Below the pieces are notes generated by a model that was given only the letters and a program-made list of their open reading frames with translations, was not told the origin of the DNA and did no database searches. A DNA stretch of 10,399 bases. Source: Tetmemena sp. SeJ-2015. Its lineage: Eukaryota; Ciliophora; Spirotrichea; Sporadotrichida; Oxytrichidae. The position numbers and the translations under genes are program-made. The stretch is taken from assembly GCA_027382625.1 (NCBI GenBank), contig JAJKFJ010021789.1, forward strand, positions 1-10,399, given 5' to 3'. Below, one piece after another: positions 7,149 through 10,399 of the stretch (positions within the stretch are counted from its first letter, which is position 1; each line of letters starts with the position of its first letter).

Positions 7149-7393
7149 AAAATATTGCACTATTTAAAAATTGAACTTTTATTTTATATTACAATAGCGA
7201 AAAAATAGCTTAAAATATAGATTTAATTGAGGTCTAGTTTACCTTTAACCGACTGAATTAGGATTAAAATTTGAAGCCTTAAATGTTCGAATACACCTCT
7301 AAAACTTGAAGAATCAAATTTAAGAGCGAAAATTATCCTATAAACATGACCTGTATTCATTATAAAATTTTACTGTCGAGGAAAGGCCCCCCC
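7149..7393 (-). repeat. right arm of the fold-back element
   Basis: Exact reverse complement of 6807-7051, ending in seven Cs at 7387-7393. The symmetry stops sharply at the loop: past the shared ATTTT the two strands read CATATT and TTGAAT. Confidence 0.95.
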
Positions 7394-7496
7394 AAATTAA
7401 TTATTGAAGACTACCCTAGAGTTTTAGTTGATGATCTTCACTTTTCTTAGAGTCTCGGACAACAGCTGAGTGACGATATTAATTAACATGCTGTGA

Positions 7497-7814
7497 GGAT
7501 TTACAAATGTAATATAGACCTTGTCCAGAGATCATATATAGGTTAAGTACTCTATATATTTATTAGTCGCTTCTTATTTTTTAAGAGGATCCATTCTTGA
7601 ACTTAATACTCGATATGGCTCAATCAAAGATTTTAAGAAAGCTGAGCCCTCCTTCAAACTTCATTTTAGTTATAAATAATGGTTTAATCACAGATATTTA
7701 TTAACCAATTAAGAGGATTCCCTCTCTCATATTTCTTATTTAAAAGCGAGGTGGCATTATTTGAAAATATATAAGATTTAAGAATTAACTTCTTTAATGC
7801 ATGAATTTTTATGA
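7497..7814 (+). CDS. possible coding segment, TAA/TAG read as Gln
   Basis: Not recognised. Plus frame 3 is open from 7497 to a TGA at 7812-7814 (105 codons) with five in-frame TAA/TAG. The peptide is basic and aromatic: SYFLRGSILELNTRYGSIKD, then FKKAEPSFKLHFSYKQWF, then SHISYLKARWHYLK. Plus frame 1 has a competing ATG frame from 7615. Part of this DNA (7646-7670) matches 688-714 with one mismatch and a 2-base gap. Chance cannot be excluded. Confidence 0.2.
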
Positions 7815-7884
7815 TTTATAGATTAGATAAACTTATAAATATTTCAGCCAGGTTAAGTTTCTTAATCTAATTTAGAATTTATTT

Positions 7885-8205
7885 GAAAATATTTAGTTAA
7901 ATAATAAAAAGGGGGATTGCAATTTGTTAACAGTTGAAATAATAAAATATTAATGAAATGTGTTTGAAAGCTAATCATAAATTAATATATGCTTTCCCTT
8001 TAAATCTGTATTTCACAACTCATCATATAAGATGAGAATAAACTCAGTAACATCTTTTTATTACATATTTTATTGAGTGTGTTCTCAAACAAAATCACAA
8101 GTTCTTTAAATTGATGAAGTAGCGAATCGTATCCTAATTATTTAAATATCGGACACTTCAATTCCCACATTTCAAGTAATTTAAATTAAATTAATATAGC
8201 TGGGA
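7885..8205 (+). repeat. dispersed repeat, copy B
   Basis: Same orientation as copy A and the most diverged member. Landmarks in order: AAATAATAAA, TTGCAATTT (7917-7925), GTTGAAATAA, GAATCG, ATTATTTAAAT, ACTTCAATTCCCAC, then a TTTAA-type tail. It has lost the CGGAGATTG outer landmark. Confidence 0.6.
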
Positions 8206-8560
8206 ATTTAATTGAAAATAAAATTAATTTATATATTAATTAAATTTGAATAAATCAGAGGTAGTTTTAGTGTGTCAAATTTAAATAATTATCAGCCCAT
8301 TCGATTCAGCATTCAATTCTAAGAACCTTTTATCCTTGCAACTTTATTGTGGGATCGCTCATGGAAATTGAGATTGATTAGAGCGCGCATACCTCACTGC
8401 TTAGAGGTGCTCAGGCCATGATTAAAGAAGAAAATCTTATTAATTTTATATAAGCTATCGAACAAACTACAGATCTAGGGGCTAATCTATGATTTCAACT
8501 CCCACGAAGTTGAAACTCTCCATTTATTATTTTGGCCAATCTCCGATATTAATTTAATTT
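8205..8560 (-). repeat. dispersed repeat, copy C
   Basis: On the minus strand it carries CGGAGATTG (plus 8537-8545), the 20-mer AAAATAATAAATGGAGAGTT (plus 8514-8533), TTCTTCTTTAATCAT, GAGCACCTCT, GTTCTTAGAATT and GCTGAATCGAATGG, the same order as in copy A. It is the closest relative of A in this window. Confidence 0.75.
8493..8515. repeat. 8-bp perfect hairpin near the outer end of copy C
   Basis: TTTCAACT (8493-8500) and AGTTGAAA (8508-8515) are exact reverse complements with a 7-base loop. The equivalent place in copies A and B keeps GTTGAAAT on one side but a degraded partner (TTGCAATTT), so the hairpin is intact only in C. Confidence 0.75.
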
Positions 8561-8879
8561 TCTACGGTAATTTATATATTTTACACATAAATTTTAAGTT
8601 TTAGTTGTGAAATTTAAAGAAATAAATTTAAACTTTTGTAAATCCTTTTCCTCCGAATAAATTTATTAAAATTTAGGAATATTGATTTTAGCCGTCCAGT
8701 GGTATACTAATTTATGAGAGAATAAGAAATTTTGGGAATAAATTTTATAATCCGTACTATGACACCTGAGATTTAAAGTGATGAGATTATTAAACCTATT
8801 ATAATTGTTATCTCTTAACTAATAAGATTTTATATTAATTAGCGAAATGATTGCCGAGACGATTATAATTAGCAGTTAG
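8561..8879. other. AT-rich spacer, no gene seen
   Basis: Low-GC DNA between repeat copy C and the 8880-9231 island. TGA-free frames cross it on both strands (plus frame 2 from 8378 to 9333, and the minus frame of the next entry), but composition here is low-complexity and these are most likely open by chance. Confidence 0.5.
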
Positions 8880-9231
8880 ATTAATTCTTGCTCTAATAGG
8901 CTTGCTCTTTATGGAGCTTCAGATCCTTTGGAGCTGATTCGGTACTATCAAGCCTATTTACAACTCTCAGCGATAGAATGACTCCCGATAGCTGCAAGAA
9001 GACTCGATTATTGCCAATAGAGCACATGGTGATGGCCACGAATCCCTGCTTTTTAAACCCTCTATTAAGGGCCTAAGCTGCAAGTCTATTGAGAGCCTAG
9101 GGTGCCAAGACTGAATGTCTAGCAGATAGGTCTTCGAGATATAGCTCTTCTTCTCCGGTAGCGGAACTCAGGATATACTCATAAGAGTTATACCTGCTTC
9201 TTGGTCTTCTTTTCCACTGGTTCTGTAGGCA
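8880..9231 (-). CDS. best coding candidate: unknown protein segment, TAA/TAG read as Gln
   Basis: Not recognised. This island is about 45-47% GC in 9001-9120, and one minus-strand frame is free of TGA from 9231 down to 8362 (290 codons), with the protein-like part in 9231-8880. It begins after a TGA at 9234-9232 with a basic run (WKRRPRSRYNSYEYILSS), then GEEELYLEDLSARHSVLAP, GFKKQGFVAITMCSIGNN and FLQLSGVILSLRVVNRLD. An internal duplication QALNRLAA/QALNRGF is encoded by two similar 15-mers whose two differences both fall in third codon positions and are synonymous, with TAG as the Gln codon in each. That is small but direct support for this frame and code. No start or family is visible, so it would be an internal gene segment. 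A competing minus frame covers 9220-9270 only. Confidence 0.33.
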
Positions 9232-9649
9232 TCACCAACAGATCATACGCTTTCCTCCGCTAACCACCAAAACCCAATCTCATCATAAAAATAATGCTGG
9301 AAAGATAATCAATTTCTCTCCAATAATTTATGTTTGAGTTTTTAATGAACAGACTTAATCAATTTTTATAAAATACAGCAGCAGACTATTAATTTACTTT
9401 CCTCGAATCCCCTTTTTTGTATTAATATAGGAAGAATACGAATTAGTGATTTCGTAAATAAAATTCATTTAGAAGCATAAACAGTGCACTCTTTGTACTG
9501 GATAGTATTTTGTATCTGCATTCTCCTTGTTCTTATTCTTAATTTAGCTTTTATTATTATTGCTCTCATTTTCTCTTTCTCGTATTTTTTAGTTCCTTTC
9601 TCTCAACACTGAAGCCCTAAAGTTGATCTTTTAGCAATTCAATAGCCAT
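9232..9649. other. mostly AT-rich, no gene assigned
   Basis: After the GC island ends near 9280 the sequence is AT-rich. A pyrimidine-rich run at 9560-9590 ending in TTTTTTAG resembles a splice acceptor on the plus strand, but no exon follows that I can defend. Confidence 0.4.
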
Positions 9650-9778
9650 TCATTCAAACTTACCTTTATCTTTGATTAGTAGAGATCTTTTAGTCTGTGC
9701 ACAGGATTGCAAAACGAACCAGAGACGGATTCTGGAAGAGTGGAGCTTTTAAAGGTCTCTTGTGCTCTGCATCGCCAT
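9650..9778 (-). CDS. possible short ORF with ATG start, TAA/TAG read as Gln
   Basis: Not recognised. A minus-strand ATG at 9778-9776 opens a 43-codon frame that ends at a TGA at 9652-9650, in a GC-richer patch with AT-rich DNA upstream of the ATG. The peptide starts MAMQSTRDLQKLHSSRIRLW and ends with basic residues. A strong splice-donor-like GTAAGT (plus 9658-9663) lies just before the stop, with an acceptor-like CTTTAG 47 bases on, so it might be a first exon. There is only one in-frame TAA/TAG. Chance is a real alternative. Confidence 0.15.
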
Positions 9779-10399
9779 TTTGAAAGTATCTCAGTTAGAC
9801 TAAAAAGGTATTATATCAAGACATAAATATGAGCTAAACTCAAAAATAATCATCATAATTATTGTCAAATAATTTAGGTTTACTTACTAAGAAGGTTCAT
9901 CAAGAATATCTCAAGAGTCCTTTGCATACTTAATTCTCCATTTCCTTCTGAATTCTTTTTCTTTCATTCTATTAATTTAATAAATGAATTTATTATCAAA
10001 ATTAAACAAATAAACTCCTGTTATCTCAGATTAAATTTCAAAAGTATTTTAGAGAATGTCACTCACTGATAATCTATTTCTATTCAACCTATATATGATA
10101 AATTTAATCAAACGTCAAGAAGATGGAAAATAAAGAAGCCTTATTACACTAATCTATCCAGGGATGATAAAAAAATTCTGAATTAAGGACTTTAATCATA
10201 TAAATATATTATTTAAGTTAGTTTCAGCTTTTTATAAGAAGTCTCCAGAAAAAATAAATACCTTTGATTGATTTAAGATTTGCTTTAAATTATTTTTATT
10301 TCATATCTTTATAAGTCTTATAATAATCATAAATTGTAAAAGATAATTCCTGAGTTTAGCAAAAATTAAGAATTAAAAAGTAGAAATCTATAATAAATA
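9779..10399. other. AT-rich region, nothing identified
   Basis: Low-GC sequence with scattered A/T runs. No long frame, strong inverted repeat or RNA gene is apparent. CTATTTCTATTCAACCTATAT (10074-10094) differs at two positions from 5147-5167, too little to call a repeat. Confidence 0.5.

Larger units (their letters stand above)
6807..7393. mobile_element. fold-back (MITE-like) element with perfect 245-bp terminal inverted repeats
   Basis: This is the clearest feature in the window. The left arm 6807-7051 and right arm 7149-7393 are reverse complements over all 245 positions; I compared them base by base and found no mismatch. The loop is 97 bp (7052-7148). The termini are seven Gs on the left and seven Cs on the right, followed inward by CCTTTCCTCGACAG. 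No coding capacity for a transposase is seen in arms or loop, so it would be non-autonomous. Perfect arms mean recent formation, recent insertion or gene conversion. There is no clean target-site duplication next to the termini (left flank ends GATTGA, right flank starts AAATTA). An ATTATTGA octamer lies on both sides but offset by 13 and 6 bp. The superfamily is undetermined; G-rich ends occur in several DNA transposon groups. Confidence 0.9.
7885..8560. mobile_element. old, decayed fold-back structure made of copies B and C
   Basis: Copy B (plus) and copy C (minus) meet with their AT-rich ends together at about 8205, so the whole is an inverted repeat of about 340 bp per arm with essentially no loop. 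Arm identity is far from perfect; I judge roughly 60-70% by eye. It begins about 490 bp from the end of the pristine 6807-7393 element but shares no obvious sequence with it. It may be a decayed transposon with long terminal repeats or two independent insertions. No transposase remnant seen. Confidence 0.45.

Noticed and set aside
8378..9333. Plus-strand TGA-free run of 318 codons
   Set aside because: TAA/TAG occur in it at about the rate expected for random DNA, it crosses repeat C and AT-rich spacer, and about one such run is expected by chance. The minus-strand frame in the same island is better supported.
1..10399. Telomere repeats, CRISPR arrays, rRNA, bacterial promoters and operons
   Set aside because: Looked for C4A4-type repeats, regularly spaced repeats, rRNA-like blocks and Shine-Dalgarno-led ORFs on both strands; none seen.

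Overview
The window is AT-rich DNA (hand counts run from about 7% GC in the poorest 60-base lines to about 50% in the richest) with almost no open reading frames under the standard code. The longest such frame is about 73 codons from stop to stop (2512-2730), starts without an ATG and is not convincing. There is no prokaryotic gene layout, no recognisable rRNA or tRNA and no CRISPR array. The mosaic of GC islands (about 40-50%) in very AT-rich DNA, dispersed decayed repeats, a fold-back element and a (TTA)n-tailed segment points to eukaryotic nuclear DNA. A working hypothesis, not proven, is ciliate germline (micronuclear-type) DNA using TAA/TAG as glutamine and TGA as the only stop. Several GC islands then give 100-130-codon frames, but at this base composition long TGA-free frames are expected by chance, so every coding call is low confidence.

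Layout. 1-580: AT-rich, no secure gene. 582-1122: a GC-richer island ending in a TTA microsatellite, resembling the 3' end of a LINE-type retroelement, with a possible acidic C-terminal reading frame. 1123-1832: AT-rich spacer. 1833-2186: possible coding island. 2187-2740: unassigned, with the weak standard-code frame. 2741-3155: copy A of a dispersed repeat. 3156-3813: GC island with overlapping open frames. 3814-3922: a pair of exact 17-bp direct repeats bracketing a hairpin, like the signature of an internal eliminated sequence. 4070-4399: possible small ORF. 4400-6240: mixed islands, with an intron-like segment at 4710-4759 and an open frame at 5431-5736. 6420-6610: extremely AT-rich block. 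6807-7393: a perfect fold-back element, two 245-bp arms identical base for base around a 97-bp loop, with G7/C7 termini. 7497-7814: possible coding frame. 7885-8560: copies B (+) and C (-) of the dispersed repeat, facing each other as an old, decayed inverted repeat. 8880-9231 (-): the best coding candidate, a 45-47% GC island. 9232-10399: mostly AT-rich, no secure gene.

No operon or pathway can be read here. The solid content is structural: one pristine and one decayed fold-back structure within 1.8 kb, a three-copy repeat family, and an IES-like direct-repeat pair. The chief question is which genetic code applies, since that decides whether the GC islands are gene segments.
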